Source: JAICUY01 sp038250515
GTDB taxonomy: Bacteria; Chloroflexota; Limnocylindria; QHBO01
DNA: 21,940 nucleotides
Direction: 5' to 3'
NCBI GenBank assembly: GCA_038250515.1
Contig: JBBSCG010000033.1
Coordinates: forward strand, 1 to 21,940
Below the pieces are notes generated by a model, which saw nothing but the letters and a program-made list of their open reading frames with translations, was not told where the DNA came from and made no database searches. A program made the position numbers and the translations under genes. Shown in pieces: positions 21,863 through 21,940 of this stretch (position 1 is the stretch's first letter; the number at the start of each line of letters is the position of its first letter).

Positions 21863-21884
21863 TTGGTAGCGGAGGGCGGATTCG
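21863..21884 (-). repeat. Attachment-site core in the intact tRNA gene
   Basis: This copy of the 22-bp direct repeat is part of the complete tRNA gene, so integration reconstituted the tRNA at this end. Its partner is at 18538-18559. Confidence 0.9.
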
Positions 21885-21938
21885 AACCACCGGCCAAGGG
21901 CTTATGAGTCCCCTGCTCTACCACTGAGCTACTCCGCC
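21864..21938 (-). tRNA. tRNA with CAT anticodon (elongator Met or Ile2)
   Basis: The 75-nt gene is complete with encoded CCA. Acceptor GGCGGAG pairs with CTCCGCT (G1.U72 wobble), discriminator A. D-arm GCTC/GAGC. Anticodon arm GGGGA-CTCATAA-GCCCT, with anticodon CAT, a G27.U43 wobble and an A31 x G39 mismatch. Variable loop TGGCC, T-arm GGTGG-TTCGAAT-CCGCC. The acceptor end recalls B. subtilis elongator tRNA-Met. The anticodon arm, A26, G27.U43 and short variable loop recall E. coli tRNA-Ile2, the TilS substrate. Because tilS was its immediate downstream neighbour before the element inserted, Ile2 is a serious alternative. Confidence 0.93.
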
Positions 21939-21940
21939 AC

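Larger units (their letters stand above)
18538..21884. mobile_element. Degenerate tRNA-integrated genetic element (about 3.3 kb)
   Basis: The element is bounded by the 22-bp direct repeats, with a truncated tyrosine recombinase at the tRNA-proximal end and paired 12-bp-period repeats just inside both ends. Contents from left to right: a frameshifted ssb remnant, two inverted repeats, a cupredoxin lipoprotein gene, a small membrane ORF, the N-terminal piece of a defence-type reverse transcriptase, a hydrolase-fold lipoprotein and the integrase remnant. The broken integrase, ssb and RT genes show that it is no longer autonomous. It was probably larger and has been reduced by deletions. Loss of these genes alongside open lipoprotein genes suggests only the cargo has been kept. 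Confidence 0.85.

Noticed and set aside
1..21940. CRISPR array, rRNA genes or insertion sequence with terminal inverted repeats
   Set aside because: No regularly spaced repeats, rRNA sequence or transposase was seen on reading both strands.

Overview
The window is a GC-rich bacterial chromosome segment with almost all core genes on the minus strand. I cannot name the species. The dprA-comM-topA cluster, a CpaE-type ATPase with an intact receiver domain, an NfeD/slipin pair and Big_5+CAP surface proteins would fit an uncultured Chloroflexota- or Actinobacteriota-like lineage, but that assignment is inference.

Layout, 5' to 3' on the plus strand. Positions 23-6910 hold topA, a membrane-anchored Ig-like/CAP-domain protein, dprA and comM (DNA topology and natural-competence DNA processing). 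Positions 7057-11504 hold a receiver-CpaE ATPase, an alpha/beta hydrolase, a slipin (band 7) and a long NfeD with a ClpP-like protease domain. Positions 11651-13572 are a tight operon: HAD phosphatase, ThpR RNA cyclic phosphodiesterase and a NUDIX-family protein. Positions 13724-15231 hold a plus-strand J-domain protein whose 3' end overlaps a convergent DnaB-like RecA ATPase that lacks the DnaB N-terminal domain. Positions 15444-18521 hold ftsH and tilS.

The most striking part is 18538-21884. A tRNA gene with a CAT anticodon lies at 21864-21938 (minus strand). The last 21 nt of that tRNA plus one more base recur as a perfect 22-bp direct repeat at 18538-18559, directly in front of tilS. A tyrosine recombinase that has lost its N-terminal part sits beside the intact tRNA. 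A pair of GGGGTAYG-like repeats, with a 12-bp period, lies just inside each end. This is a degenerate, roughly 3.3-kb integrative element that inserted into the tRNA 3' end and separated the tRNA from tilS. It carries a frameshifted ssb remnant, a cupredoxin lipoprotein, a small membrane ORF, the N-terminal piece of a defence-type reverse transcriptase and a lipoprotein with an alpha/beta-hydrolase fold that has lost its catalytic Ser and His. The tRNA resembles tRNA-Ile2, the substrate of TilS, as much as elongator tRNA-Met.

A second theme is transcription. A TATACT-like -10 box recurs upstream of the minus-strand genes. For topA, nfeD, the HAD gene and the cupredoxin gene it lies only 6-10 nt before a start codon that has no Shine-Dalgarno, suggesting leaderless mRNAs. 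CAP, cpaE, the DnaB-like gene and ftsH have 50-75 nt leaders, most with a Shine-Dalgarno.
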